Assembly: GCA_013376995.1 (NCBI GenBank)
Contig: JACAAZ010000005.1
Coordinates: 186,001-250,000, forward strand
Source: Bacteroidota bacterium
Lineage (GTDB): Bacteria; Bacteroidota; Bacteroidia; Bacteroidales; UBA4417
Length of the DNA stretch: 64,000 nt
Reading direction: 5' to 3'
This document shows positions 15,835 through 24,979 of this stretch, in pieces. The position numbers were made by a program, and so were the translations under genes. Each line of letters opens with the position of its first letter. Position 1 is the stretch's first letter. The notes under the pieces were generated by a model, which searched no databases, was not told where the DNA came from, and worked only from the letters and a program-made list of their open reading frames with translations.

Positions 15835-17064
15835 CTATTCCGCCCATTTCGGAAAGCAGACAAAATGTCGCTCCACAGTACCAGAATAGACAGAAATGTT
15901 CAATTGGTCGGAAAACTCTGATATATCCCTGATAACTCCCGCTTTGTCAACAATATTAATTTTATGGCTAAGCGGATCATAAGCATTGTTCGATATAGTC
16001 CCGATAGTAAGGAGGTATTCGGCTTCACTTTGAGGAATGTTCAACTTGAAGACAATTTTTTGACGAATAGATTCCAGGTAAGATTCTTCAAAAGGAGTAT
16101 TTGAAATGATCACCCTGAAAAGTCTTCTTTCAATGAGAGATTTGCTTATAGTGGATAACACAACATCGGGGTGATTGACCCAGTTCTTGATGGAGGTCAT
16201 GATTTCGGCATCATCAAGCTCAGCAAAAACTTCCAGCGTTTCACTTTTGTCCATGAAATTGAACTTGGTAAACTGGTTATCAAGGAAATAGGCGAAATTG
16301 GGTGAGGCAAAGAGTTTTTCACCGGTATTGGCCAGAAATTTTGCCCTCTTCAGAACATTTACAAGCATGTACTCAGCAGAAAGAACTGTTTTGTGAAAAT
16401 ACACCTGCCAGTACATAAGGCGCCTTGCTACAATAAATTTCTCTATTGAATAGATTCCTTTTGCCTCAACTGCCAGCGAATCTCCGGCTATGGTTATCAT
16501 TTTCAGAATCCGGTCGGTATTGATAACACCTTCACTAACCCCGGTATAAAAACTATCCCGCATAAGATAATCCATGCGGTCCATATCCAATTGACCAGAT
16601 ACAAGCTGATGAAGGAATGGAACCGGGTAAGTATTGTTGAATACCTCAATGGCTGTTTTCAAGCTGTTGTTGAATTCCTGGTTAAGATGAGAGATAAAAT
16701 ACTTGGATATCTCTTCGTGCCCAAGGTCCTGGACAATGCAATTCTCCAGTGCATGCGAAAATGGCCCATGCCCGATGTCATGAAGCAGGATAGCAATAAT
16801 GGCACCTTGTGTCTCATGATCTGTAATATTGACTCCTTTGATCTTTAAGGTCTCAATTGCCTGGGTCATTAAGTGCATTGCACCCAGCGCATGCTGAAAG
16901 CGGGTGTGCAGAGCCCCTGGATAAACCATCGAAGTAAGGCCCAACTGTGAAATTCGCCTGAGCCGCTGGAACATCGGATGCTCAATCAGCGAAAAGGTTA
17001 GTTCATCAGGTATGGTGATAAACCCGTATAAGGGATCATTGAATATTTTTCGCTTAAATGCCAT
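15835..17064 (-). CDS. HD-domain phosphohydrolase (dGTPase-like)
   Basis: Cytoplasmic HD-superfamily protein of 409 residues. The metal-binding residues are in HTRFQHALGAMHL (first His), LLHDIGHGPFSHALE (His-Asp pair) and MDRMDYLMRDS (final Asp). This family resembles dGTPases and the SAMHD1-like nucleotidases, but the true substrate is not established for Bacteroidota members. It lies directly upstream of lpxD on the same strand (120-base gap), a position I remember as conserved in related genomes, which hints at an envelope or nucleotide-pool role. A TACCTTTG box lies 146 bases upstream. Confidence 0.88.
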   Translation of the reverse strand: MAFKRKIFNDPLYGFITIPDELTFSLIEHPMFQRLRRISQLGLTSMVYPGALHTRFQHALGAMHLMTQAIETLKIKGVNITDHETQGAIIAILLHDIGHGPFSHALENCIVQDLGHEEISKYFISHLNQEFNNSLKTAIEVFNNTYPVPFLHQLVSGQLDMDRMDYLMRDSFYTGVSEGVINTDRILKMITIAGDSLAVEAKGIYSIEKFIVARRLMYWQVYFHKTVLSAEYMLVNVLKRAKFLANTGEKLFASPNFAYFLDNQFTKFNFMDKSETLEVFAELDDAEIMTSIKNWVNHPDVVLSTISKSLIERRLFRVIISNTPFEESYLESIRQKIVFKLNIPQSEAEYLLTIGTISNNAYDPLSHKINIVDKAGVIRDISEFSDQLNISVYSGTVERHFVCFPKWAE

Positions 17065-17209
17065 GGCATGAGGCTGAAAAAATGTTAAATTTGTTTAAAT
17101 GGCTGTAATAACAGGTACGGTTAACAATAAAATCAACAGTTATGCATTAATCAAGAACTGTCGGTACTAATTGGCCGGAACCCACATCCATTCTTGGTAT
17201 ATTTACTCA

Positions 17210-17217
17210 CAAAGGTA
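17210..17217 (-). promoter_or_regulatory. Candidate -7 box for the HD phosphohydrolase
   Basis: Minus strand reads TACCTTTG (TAnnTTTG match) in the 275-bp divergent spacer between the HD gene and porX. It implies a leader of about 140 bases. No -33 element identified. Confidence 0.3.
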
Positions 17218-17339
17218 CACATACCCTGCTTATTCAGGTTATTGAATTTGACAGTTACCTAAAGAGATTATGGTTGAGGTCGTTTCCAGTCATTCTGCCG
17301 GGCAGTTTCCTGTGAATTTTAACAATTTAATAAAACAGA

Positions 17340-18893
17340 ATGGAAAGCGGAATTATTCTTTGGGCAGATGATGAGATTGATCTTCTTAAACCTCACATCT
17401 TATTTTTACGCGATAAAGGTTACGAGGTTGTAACCACCAATAATGGTGATGAAGCCATTGATATTTTAAAGACCAGGCCTTTTGATATTGTTTTCCTGGA
17501 TGAAAATATGCCGGGTTTATCCGGTATCGAGACCCTGTCACTCATCAAGAAAAGCTATCCTAATCTTCCAGTGATCATGATCACTAAAAGTGAGGAAGAG
17601 CACATTATGGAAGATGCCATCGGATCCAGCATTTCCGATTACCTTATCAAACCTGTAAATCCAAAGCAAATATTGCTGAGCGTCAAGAAGAACCTTGATA
17701 ACAAGCGATTGATCAGTGAAAAGACTACCCATGCCTACCAGCAGCAATTCCGGAATATCGGCATGGAAATTTCGAACAGGCTTAATCATGAGGAATGGAC
17801 CGAGGTTTACAAGAACCTGGTATTTTGGGAACTTGAACTGGAGAAGTCTACTGATTCAAGTATCTCGGAAGTCCTGTTGCAGCAGAAAAATGAAGCAAAC
17901 CAGGTTTTCTGCAAATTCGTTGAAAACAACTATGTCGACTGGGTAAATGGAAAATCACAGAATAAGCCGGTTCAATCCCAAAGCCTCCTGCGCGAGAAAG
18001 TTTTCCCACTCTTCCAGGAGAACCAGCAGATGTTCATGATCCTCATCGATAATATGCGTTATGATCAGTGGAAAATATTGCAGCCAATCATTGAGGAATA
18101 TTACAGGGTTGAAAAGGATGAATTGTATTATTCCATACTTCCAACAACCACCCAATATGCCAGGAACAGCCTGTTTTCAGGCCTGATGCCCTCTGAAATC
18201 GAAAAGAAATACCCAAAATACTGGGTAAATGAAGATGAAGAAGGTACCAAGAACCAATATGAAAGCGAACTACTCGGTGAACAGCTTAAACGGTTTGGAA
18301 AGGATGTAAAGTACTCCTATACAAAAATCCTGAACCTTACAGCTGGCAGGAAACTTGTTGAAACACTTCCCAATCTGCTTGGAAATAAATTCAACGTGAT
18401 AGTATACAATTTCGTTGATATGCTATCCCATGCACGTACTGAGATGGAAGTAATCCGTGAACTGGCTGATGATGAACCTGCATATCGCTCACTTACCCTT
18501 TCATGGTTTGAACATTCACCTCTTATGGATATCATTAAGTTCCTGGCTGATAAGAAGATCAACATAATGCTTACTACAGATCATGGTTCAGTAAGGGTTA
18601 ACAACCCGGTAAAAGTGATAGGCGACAGGAATACCAATACCAACCTAAGGTATAAGATTGGCAAAAGCCTGAATTATGACAAACGGGAAGTTTTTGAGAT
18701 TCGGAATTCTTCAGATGCTTTCCTTCCCCGCTCGGGTGTTAGCTCCTCTTTTATCTTTTGCAGGAGAGATGAGTTTTTCGCCTATCCCAATAATTACAAC
18801 TACTACGTAAACTATTACAAAAATACATTTCAGCATGGTGGATTATCCATGGAAGAGATGATGGTTCCTATCGTATATTTGAAGGCAAAATAG
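17340..18893 (+). CDS. porX: T9SS regulator PorX (response regulator with PglZ-type phosphatase domain)
   Basis: Response regulator controlling the type IX secretion system. The receiver domain spans residues 1-120, with Asp10/Asp11 acidic pocket, phosphoacceptor Asp54 in VFLDENMPG and Lys104 in YLIKPVNP. A helical linker (about 125-210) follows. The PglZ/alkaline-phosphatase-like domain (about 215-515) has metal-site candidates Asp237 (LIDNMRYDQW), Thr271 (PTTTQYAR), Asp360/His364 (FVDMLSHAR) and Asp414/His415 (TTDHGS). PorX works with the PorY kinase and sigma factor SigP, and its phosphatase domain is reported to cleave oligonucleotide second messengers. Three proteins in this window carry T9SS sorting domains. 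tsaE starts 6 bases downstream, so the two are coupled. Confidence 0.95.
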   Translation: MESGIILWADDEIDLLKPHILFLRDKGYEVVTTNNGDEAIDILKTRPFDIVFLDENMPGLSGIETLSLIKKSYPNLPVIMITKSEEEHIMEDAIGSSISDYLIKPVNPKQILLSVKKNLDNKRLISEKTTHAYQQQFRNIGMEISNRLNHEEWTEVYKNLVFWELELEKSTDSSISEVLLQQKNEANQVFCKFVENNYVDWVNGKSQNKPVQSQSLLREKVFPLFQENQQMFMILIDNMRYDQWKILQPIIEEYYRVEKDELYYSILPTTTQYARNSLFSGLMPSEIEKKYPKYWVNEDEEGTKNQYESELLGEQLKRFGKDVKYSYTKILNLTAGRKLVETLPNLLGNKFNVIVYNFVDMLSHARTEMEVIRELADDEPAYRSLTLSWFEHSPLMDIIKFLADKKINIMLTTDHGSVRVNNPVKVIGDRNTNTNLRYKIGKSLNYDKREVFEIRNSSDAFLPRSGVSSSFIFCRRDEFFAYPNNYNYYVNYYKNTFQHGGLSMEEMMVPIVYLKAK

Positions 18894-18899
18894 GATCAG

Positions 18900-19316
18900 A
18901 TGCAGGAGTCTGTTAATTGCAGCAGGGATCAGCTTGAAATTGTAGCTCAAAAGCTGTTGGAGAAATATCCTTCAGACCGGATTTTTGCCTTTTATGGTGG
19001 TATGGGTGCTGGAAAGACTACCTTTATCAAAGCCATCTGCAATCAACTTTTTGTTGGGGATGTTGTTAATAGTCCTACGTTCGCTATTGTCAACGAATAC
19101 CTTCTCAAGGATGGAGGAAGTGTATTTCATTTTGACCTTTACCGGCTGAAATCCTGGCAGGAGATGCTTGATATTGGTTATGAGGATTATTTTTACAGCG
19201 GGAATCACTGTCTTCTTGAATGGCCGGAAAAAATTGAGAACCTCTTGCCTGAATCCACGATCAGGGTGAAGATTGAATTGACAGAGGAAACGGATCGTCG
19301 GATTATAACTTTCTAA
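18900..19316 (+). CDS. tsaE: tRNA threonylcarbamoyladenosine biosynthesis ATPase TsaE
   Basis: ATPase needed for the N6-threonylcarbamoyladenosine modification at A37 of ANN-decoding tRNAs, acting with TsaB and TsaD. Length 138 is normal. Walker A is GGMGAGKTTFIKA, followed by the switch-like SPTFAIVNEY and the HFDLYRLKS segment. The LLEWPEKIENLLP motif near the C-terminus is diagnostic. It sits between porX and ald with very short gaps, so the three form a plus-strand operon. Confidence 0.95.
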   Translation: MQESVNCSRDQLEIVAQKLLEKYPSDRIFAFYGGMGAGKTTFIKAICNQLFVGDVVNSPTFAIVNEYLLKDGGSVFHFDLYRLKSWQEMLDIGYEDYFYSGNHCLLEWPEKIENLLPESTIRVKIELTEETDRRIITF

Positions 19317-19329
19317 TTTTGCTTGAACT

Positions 19330-20553
19330 ATGGACCTGTCACAAAACAACTATTCCGAATTGTTTCATGGTGGACAATTCAGCCCGCTTGAAGAAATGCT
19401 GGTTGTTAAACCTGAAAACAGGAAACTTGTGATTGGAGTGCCCCGTGAATGCGCTTTTCTTGAGAACCGGATCTCTCTCGTTCCTGATGCAGTTGCCTTG
19501 CTTGTGCAACATGGTCACCATATTATGATTGAAACAGATGCTGGTAAGGCCGCTCATTTCACTGATCATGAATTCAGCGAAATGGGTGCCGAGATTGTTT
19601 ATGATACACGCAAGGTATTTTCTGCTGAAATCATCCTGAAGGTAGCCCCTATTACAGCTGAAGAAACCGAAATGCTTGGTAACAAGCAGGCCCTTATTTC
19701 TTCCCTGCATACCTCCGGCATCACAGAAGAGTATTTTAGAAGGTTGCTTAACAAGCGGACCACTTCCATTGCTTTTGAATTTATACAGGACAAGGCCGGC
19801 ACTTTCCCGGTGATCAGAGCCATGAGTGAGATTGCCGGAAATACCTCCATGCTCGTTGCCGCCGAATATATGAGCCACCCTGAATATGGAAGGGGAAAAA
19901 TGCTTGGCGGATTTTCCGGAATTTCTCCTACAGAGGTAGTTATTCTCGGAGCAGGAACTGTTGGCGAATATGCAGCAAGGGCAGCTCTCGGGATGGGCGC
20001 ATTTGTAAAGATCTTCGATAATTCTGTTTATAAGCTTCGCAGGCTGCAAAACAACCTCAATACAAGGGTTTATACCTCGATGTTACATCCAAGGAGCCTT
20101 CTTGCCGCATTGCAGACTGCTGATGTAGTGATAGGCGCTGTTCATTCCGCCTATGGAAGGACACCCTGTATAGTAAGTGAAGATATGGTTAGTCAAATGA
20201 AGGAAGGTGCTGTTATTATTGATGTTAGTATAGATCAGGGTGGATGTTTTGAAACCTCAAGGCTGACAGATCATAAAAACCCTGTTTTTAAGAAATATGG
20301 AGTAACCCACTACTGTGTTCCTAATATTCCATCAAAGGTTCCCAATACCGCATCCTACGCTTTCAGCAATTTCCTTACACCAATTCTTTTGGATATAGGT
20401 GAAAAGGGGGGTATTGAAAATGCGCTTCGTTCGGATTTTGGCGTAAGGCAGGGTGTATACCTTTTCAATGGGACCTGTACCAATAAGTTTCTGAGTGACT
20501 CCTATCATCTTCCGTTTCAGGATATTAACCTTTTAATGGCTGCCTTCCATTAA
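19330..20553 (+). CDS. ald: Alanine dehydrogenase / PNT family protein
   Basis: NAD-dependent alanine dehydrogenase family enzyme, catalysing reversible deamination of L-alanine to pyruvate. The catalytic N-terminal lobe begins at about residue 34 (KLVIGVPRECAFLENRISLVP). The NAD-binding Rossmann motif is ILGAGTVGEYAA near residue 205. The conserved DVSIDQGGCFETS segment and HYCVPNIPSKVPNTAS follow. At 407 residues it is about 35 longer than the classical enzyme because of an N-terminal extension, which I remember as usual for Bacteroidota homologues. It is the last gene of the porX-tsaE-ald run. Confidence 0.92.
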   Translation: MDLSQNNYSELFHGGQFSPLEEMLVVKPENRKLVIGVPRECAFLENRISLVPDAVALLVQHGHHIMIETDAGKAAHFTDHEFSEMGAEIVYDTRKVFSAEIILKVAPITAEETEMLGNKQALISSLHTSGITEEYFRRLLNKRTTSIAFEFIQDKAGTFPVIRAMSEIAGNTSMLVAAEYMSHPEYGRGKMLGGFSGISPTEVVILGAGTVGEYAARAALGMGAFVKIFDNSVYKLRRLQNNLNTRVYTSMLHPRSLLAALQTADVVIGAVHSAYGRTPCIVSEDMVSQMKEGAVIIDVSIDQGGCFETSRLTDHKNPVFKKYGVTHYCVPNIPSKVPNTASYAFSNFLTPILLDIGEKGGIENALRSDFGVRQGVYLFNGTCTNKFLSDSYHLPFQDINLLMAAFH

Positions 20554-20612
20554 TTTATTGTTGTTTCTTGTAGCTATGTCTGCCAGGTAGAAGCTAAGTG
20601 AAAAACGCTTCT

Positions 20613-20620
20613 TACCTTTG
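20613..20620 (+). promoter_or_regulatory. Candidate -7 box for the TonB receptor gene
   Basis: TACCTTTG matches TAnnTTTG and ends 18 bases before the chosen ATG at 20639. If real, it excludes the upstream in-frame TTG at 20618 as the start, since that codon overlaps the box. No -33 TTG is seen at the usual distance. Confidence 0.45.
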
Positions 20621-20638
20621 CAGTCGGAATTGAATAGT

Positions 20639-22990
20639 ATGAAAAGATACCACATTTTACTTTTATACAGTTTCTGGATTTTTGCCTTTACGGGCAGTAT
20701 TAGCGCTAATCCCGGCGAGACTGGACGTTTTACTATTAGCGGGCATGTGAAGGATGCAGCCACAGGGGAAGTGCTTATAGGTGCTACAGTTTTTGAAACG
20801 TCACTGAAATCAGGGGTTGCAACCAACCCTTATGGTTTTTATTCGTTGAACCTGCCATCCGGTAGCCATACCCTGCGTTTTTCATTCCTTGGTTACAAGA
20901 CTCAGAACAAAGAAATTGACCTAACTAATGATGTGACAATTGATATTGCCCTGCTGCCAGAAAATTCCGAATTGGGAGAAGTGGAGATCAGGAGTGAGCG
21001 TACAAACGATAACGTGATCAAGCCTGAGATGGGTACCATCCGCCTTGATGTGAATACGATAAAACATATTCCTGCCCTGCTGGGTGAAGTAGATATTATT
21101 AAAGCCATCCAGTTATTGCCTGGAGTTCAATCGACCAGCGAAGGATCTACCGGGTTTAGTGTCAGGGGTGGCAATTCAGACCAGAATCTCATCATCCTCG
21201 ATGAAGCAACGGTTTATAATGCCTCTCATCTTATGGGTTTCTTTTCTGTATTTAATAATGATGCTCTAAAGGATGTTACACTTTATAAGGGAGATATCCC
21301 GGCAGCATACGGCGGGCGGCTTTCATCCCTGCTCGATGTGAGGATGAAAGATGGGAATGCCAAGAAGTTCAAGGCAACCGGCGGAGTGGGGACTGTTTCA
21401 AGCAGGCTTACCCTTGAAGGGCCTATTATCAAAGACCGGACAACTTTTGTTGTGTCCGGGAGGCGGACCTATGCTGATCTTTTTCTTCCCTTTGCAAAGG
21501 ATAAGCAGGTCAGGGACAACAAATTATTTTTTTATGACCTGAATTTGAAAGTAACAGATATTATCAACGAGAAAAACCGGATTTACTTCTCAGGATACCT
21601 TGGAAGAGATATTTTCAAAAATCAGTTTGCTGAAATGGGTTTTGGGAATACAACGGGTTCATTTCGTTGGAACCATTTATTTTCGAGCAAGCTATTCCTG
21701 AATGTAAGTGCTATCTACTCCAAGTTTGATTACAACCTGGGTTCCCCTACCGGTGATGCTAATGCATTCAACTGGTTTTCCAATATGCGGGATCATAACA
21801 TCCGACTTGATTTCACCTACTACATGAATTCCAATAATACCTTAAAATACGGATGGATAACCACATTTCATGAATTTGAGCCGGGTACCGCCAGGGGGAC
21901 AAGTAGTGCAAGCATCTTTACCGAATTCAAACTACCTGCTGAGTATGCATTGGAACATGGGATTTACCTCAGCAACGAACAAAAGATCGGGGCCAATCTC
22001 ACCCTGAAATATGGCCTTCGGATTACAGCTTTTCAAAATGTGGGTTCAGGGACTTACTATCGTTTTGATAGCCTTTTCAATCCTATTGATAGCGTGGTTT
22101 ATGGTAAGCTTGACTTTTTTCATACCTACAAGGGACTTGAACCCAGGTTTGCTTTCGTTTACCTTCTGGATGAATACTCTTCCATCAAAGGCCACTATTC
22201 TCATACCCGTCAGTATGTTGCTCTAGCTCAGAACTCAACTGCCGGGACACCACTTGATATCTGGTTCCCATCAACTCCCAACATTGCCCCCCAGGTAGCG
22301 GATCAGTTCTCCCTTGGCTATTTCAGAAATCTGTTGGATAATTCTATTGAAACCTCGGTTGAAGTTTACTACAAAAAAGTCGGGAATGTTATAGATTTCC
22401 GGGATCACGCACAACTATTGCTGAATCAATATATGGAAGGTGAGTTGAGAATTGGGAAAGGATATTCGTATGGAGTTGAATTGATGATCCGTAAAGATAA
22501 AGGTAAGCTTAATGGTTGGGTAAGTTACTGTTATTCAAGAAGCTGGAGGATACTTAAAGATATCAATGACGGGAACCGCTATCCTGCGCCATATGATAAA
22601 CCAAACTCTGTGAATGTTGTTCTTAATTACACTGTGAATAAACGAATTGAGGCATCAACCACCTGGGTTTATGCAAGCGGGCTTCCTGTTACTTTTCCTA
22701 CTGGCAGGGCTGTAATTGGTAATGCTATCCTTCCTATTTATTCTGACAGAAATGCTTACCGTATGCCTGCATATCATCGCCTGGACCTTGCGGTTAGCAT
22801 TAAGGAAAAGGACAAACACTGGAAGAAATGGAAAGGTGAATGGAATATATCCATTTACAATGCTTACAACCGCAAAAACGCATGGACAATAAACTTTGAG
22901 TATGATCCCAAGGACATTTACACCACCTATGCGGTTAAGACCTACTTATTCTCTATAATTCCTGCCATAACCTATAATATTAGCTTTTAG
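20639..22990 (+). CDS. TonB-dependent outer-membrane receptor with carboxypeptidase-like N-terminal domain
   Basis: Outer-membrane TonB-dependent transporter, 783 residues from the ATG at 20639 (signal peptide to about residue 24, ending SISANPG). A carboxypeptidase regulatory-like (CarboxypepD_reg) domain covers about 30-110, the plug domain follows at about 120-230 (GVQSTSEGSTGFSVRGGNSDQNLIILDE), and the rest is a 22-strand barrel ending in aromatic-rich NISF. Its partner gene, a DUF4249 lipoprotein, begins one base after the stop. That pairing is frequent in Bacteroidota and differs from SusC/SusD pairs. The ligand is unknown; peptides, metals or small glycans are all possible. Confidence 0.93.
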   Translation: MKRYHILLLYSFWIFAFTGSISANPGETGRFTISGHVKDAATGEVLIGATVFETSLKSGVATNPYGFYSLNLPSGSHTLRFSFLGYKTQNKEIDLTNDVTIDIALLPENSELGEVEIRSERTNDNVIKPEMGTIRLDVNTIKHIPALLGEVDIIKAIQLLPGVQSTSEGSTGFSVRGGNSDQNLIILDEATVYNASHLMGFFSVFNNDALKDVTLYKGDIPAAYGGRLSSLLDVRMKDGNAKKFKATGGVGTVSSRLTLEGPIIKDRTTFVVSGRRTYADLFLPFAKDKQVRDNKLFFYDLNLKVTDIINEKNRIYFSGYLGRDIFKNQFAEMGFGNTTGSFRWNHLFSSKLFLNVSAIYSKFDYNLGSPTGDANAFNWFSNMRDHNIRLDFTYYMNSNNTLKYGWITTFHEFEPGTARGTSSASIFTEFKLPAEYALEHGIYLSNEQKIGANLTLKYGLRITAFQNVGSGTYYRFDSLFNPIDSVVYGKLDFFHTYKGLEPRFAFVYLLDEYSSIKGHYSHTRQYVALAQNSTAGTPLDIWFPSTPNIAPQVADQFSLGYFRNLLDNSIETSVEVYYKKVGNVIDFRDHAQLLLNQYMEGELRIGKGYSYGVELMIRKDKGKLNGWVSYCYSRSWRILKDINDGNRYPAPYDKPNSVNVVLNYTVNKRIEASTTWVYASGLPVTFPTGRAVIGNAILPIYSDRNAYRMPAYHRLDLAVSIKEKDKHWKKWKGEWNISIYNAYNRKNAWTINFEYDPKDIYTTYAVKTYLFSIIPAITYNISF

Positions 22991-22991
22991 C

Positions 22992-23888
22992 ATGGTAAAA
23001 GATATTTTTAAAGCGGAGAATCGGGTCAACGGAAGATTATTCAGGAAGTTATCCCTGCTTCCTTTAATGTTGATGCTATTGATGACTGCGGTTTCCTGTA
23101 CAGAGCGTATTGATATCAAGCTTGATGATAGCTATACCCGTCTTGTGGTCGAAGGCCAGCTTTCAACAGATACCATGGCCCATGCAGTAGTTCTGACAAC
23201 AACAACGAGTTATTATGATCCGCAGGCACCCCCTCCGGTACAAGGTGCAACTGTTACCCTGTTCGATGGGAAGGACACTACTTATCTGACAGAAACGAGA
23301 CCGGGATATTACATGACTGAACCTGATTTTTATGGTGTACCGGGCAAAAACTACACATTGAATATTCGCCTTAGGGAGCCTATTGGTGGACATTCAGATT
23401 ATTCAGCACAATCTTTCCTTCACCCGGTTGCACCACTTGATAGCATTGGAATGCAGTTTCATGGGGATTGGGGATCCAAAGGAGTTTGGGATGTTAAATG
23501 TTATGTAATGGAACCTCCAACTGTAGATTATTATCGTTTCCTCATCTATAAGAACCATGAGTTGTTTACTAAGATCATACGCTATTGGTTTGTTACGGAT
23601 GATAAATTTTTCAATGGAGTTTATGCTAAAGGAGCTACAGTATCCTATTTCAGGCAGGATAATGAGCACGAAATACTTAATGCCGGTGATACGATTACCG
23701 TAGAAGCTGATAATATTACAAAAGAGTACTACAATTATGTACTGGAAGTCCAGACTGAGGTCCAGGGTACAAACCCGCTCTTCGGTGGGCCACCGGCCAA
23801 CGTAAAAGGGAATATTTCCAACGGCGCCATAGGATTCTTTTCAACCTTTGATCTTACCCGCAAATCTACCATTACGCCTTCACGTTAA
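22992..23888 (+). CDS. DUF4249 family lipoprotein
   Basis: Putative outer-membrane lipoprotein of 298 residues. Hydrophobic signal segment at about residues 20-36 with lipobox AVSC (Cys37). The DUF4249 core begins at RLVVEGQLSTDT and contains the VQGATVTLFDGKDTTYLTET strand pair and the GVPGKNYTLNIR segment, which resemble a carbohydrate- or ligand-binding beta sandwich. It directly follows the TonB receptor and is probably its surface lid or substrate-binding partner. Function is not experimentally known for the family. Confidence 0.85.
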   Translation: MVKDIFKAENRVNGRLFRKLSLLPLMLMLLMTAVSCTERIDIKLDDSYTRLVVEGQLSTDTMAHAVVLTTTTSYYDPQAPPPVQGATVTLFDGKDTTYLTETRPGYYMTEPDFYGVPGKNYTLNIRLREPIGGHSDYSAQSFLHPVAPLDSIGMQFHGDWGSKGVWDVKCYVMEPPTVDYYRFLIYKNHELFTKIIRYWFVTDDKFFNGVYAKGATVSYFRQDNEHEILNAGDTITVEADNITKEYYNYVLEVQTEVQGTNPLFGGPPANVKGNISNGAIGFFSTFDLTRKSTITPSR

Positions 23889-23902
23889 ATTTCTTACGGC
23901 CT

Positions 23903-24472
23903 ATGCATGATCTTGAGCCATATTATAACTGGCGGCATCTTTACATTGCTTCAGAAGATGAACTCTCTCCATTTTACCAGAGGGAATACAGCGAATTTGA
24001 GTTCAGCAGCAGCATTTACAACTATTTCATCCATCCTCAATGGGATCAGTTTGGATCAGCTACACTATATTGTAAAATTCTTTATGCAGGCTATGAGGAG
24101 CATTTCTGTATAATCGAATTGATTGGTGAGTGGAATGACTGTTTATACAATGATATTATGTACCTGAAAAGGAATGTAATTGAATTCCTGCAGGAACAGG
24201 GTATAAATAAGTTTATCCTGATCGGCGAGAATGTCCTCAACTTTCATTTTGATGATGATTCCTATTACCAGGAATGGTTTGATGAAATAGAAGAGGGTTG
24301 GATTGCCTGTGTCAATTTCAGGGAGCATGTAATTCGGGATTTTGAGGCAGCTTCCCTGGATTATTATTTGGCGATGGGTGGCAAGTTAAACAGTTTACCA
24401 TGGAGGATTGCTGATCCGAGGAAATTCTTCCAGATTGTAGAGTCATTGATGATGAAACGCCTTAATGCCTGA
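23903..24472 (+). CDS. Conserved hypothetical protein
   Basis: I do not recognise a named domain. The 189-residue protein has no signal peptide or membrane segment, is rich in Tyr, Trp, Glu and Asp, and opens with MHDLEPYYNWRHLYIASEDE. The pattern of alternating hydrophobic strands (FILIGENVL, FCIIELIGEW) suggests a cytosolic alpha/beta fold. It starts 14 bases after the DUF4249 gene and its end overlaps the acylphosphatase start, so it is in the same operon. I believe similar proteins occur widely in Bacteroidota, but I cannot confirm that here. Confidence 0.75.
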   Translation: MHDLEPYYNWRHLYIASEDELSPFYQREYSEFEFSSSIYNYFIHPQWDQFGSATLYCKILYAGYEEHFCIIELIGEWNDCLYNDIMYLKRNVIEFLQEQGINKFILIGENVLNFHFDDDSYYQEWFDEIEEGWIACVNFREHVIRDFEAASLDYYLAMGGKLNSLPWRIADPRKFFQIVESLMMKRLNA

Positions 24473-24743
24473 GATGAAAAAGAGTTTTGCCATCGTTGTT
24501 TTTGGCCGGGTTCAGGGAGTTGGATTCAGGTACCACACACTTAATAAGGCGAGCGAATTAGATATACGTGGATTTGTGAGAAACCAGGCTGACGGTACTG
24601 TTTACATTGAAGCTGAAGGAGATGGCGTTCTCCTTGAAACCTTTATAGACTGGTGTCGCCAGGGTCCCCGATGGGCAAGTGTTGAATCTGTTGAGCTGAA
24701 AGAGCTGGATTTGCGGAATTATGATGGTTTTACAGTAAAATAG
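24465..24743 (+). CDS. Acylphosphatase
   Basis: Small cytosolic enzyme that hydrolyses acyl phosphates. The signature FGRVQGVGFRYHTLNKA holds the active-site Arg, and the catalytic Asn is in GFVRNQADGTVYIEAEG. The 92-residue length is normal. The ATG at 24465 overlaps the upstream gene by 8 bases; an in-frame ATG at 24474, just after that gene's stop, would give 89 residues and is equally plausible. Confidence 0.95.
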   Translation: MPEMKKSFAIVVFGRVQGVGFRYHTLNKASELDIRGFVRNQADGTVYIEAEGDGVLLETFIDWCRQGPRWASVESVELKELDLRNYDGFTVK

Positions 24744-24804
24744 AGTCTTTTATAAGAAGCTCTACCTGGTTTTTGGAAGGTAAATTATCGAAATATAATT
24801 ATTG

Positions 24805-24824
24805 ATGCCACGAATACACGAATT
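24805..24824 (+). repeat. Solo copy of a cassette-end-like repeat
   Basis: ATGCCACGAATACACGAATT matches the outward-reading right end of the GxxExxY cassette (11645-11671 complement) at 17 of 20 positions. It lies in the 236-bp gap between the acylphosphatase and mnmD genes with no partner copy nearby. The rest of that gap holds nothing I recognise. Confidence 0.45.
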
Positions 24825-24979
24825 AATTGATATTAATGGTTACCAGTCATAAGTTATTAGTTATTGGCAATTGGAAGTACAATGTCTGAAAGAATTGTGG
24901 GGATAAACTTCCTTCTATGTAAGAAAATTCTAACTCAATTCTGAACGATGGCATTTACATGAAGCAAGATAATGTTATA

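Noticed and set aside
19339-20049. 236-codon minus-strand frame opposite ald
   Set aside because: Antisense to a conserved enzyme with intact NAD motif; the frame has no domain.
20618-20638. TTG start for the TonB receptor
   Set aside because: It overlaps a candidate -7 box, and the signal peptide begins at the ATG at 20639.
24741-24764. Imperfect hairpin at the acylphosphatase stop codon
   Set aside because: Stem is short with a bulge and the T-run is not adjacent; too weak to call a terminator.
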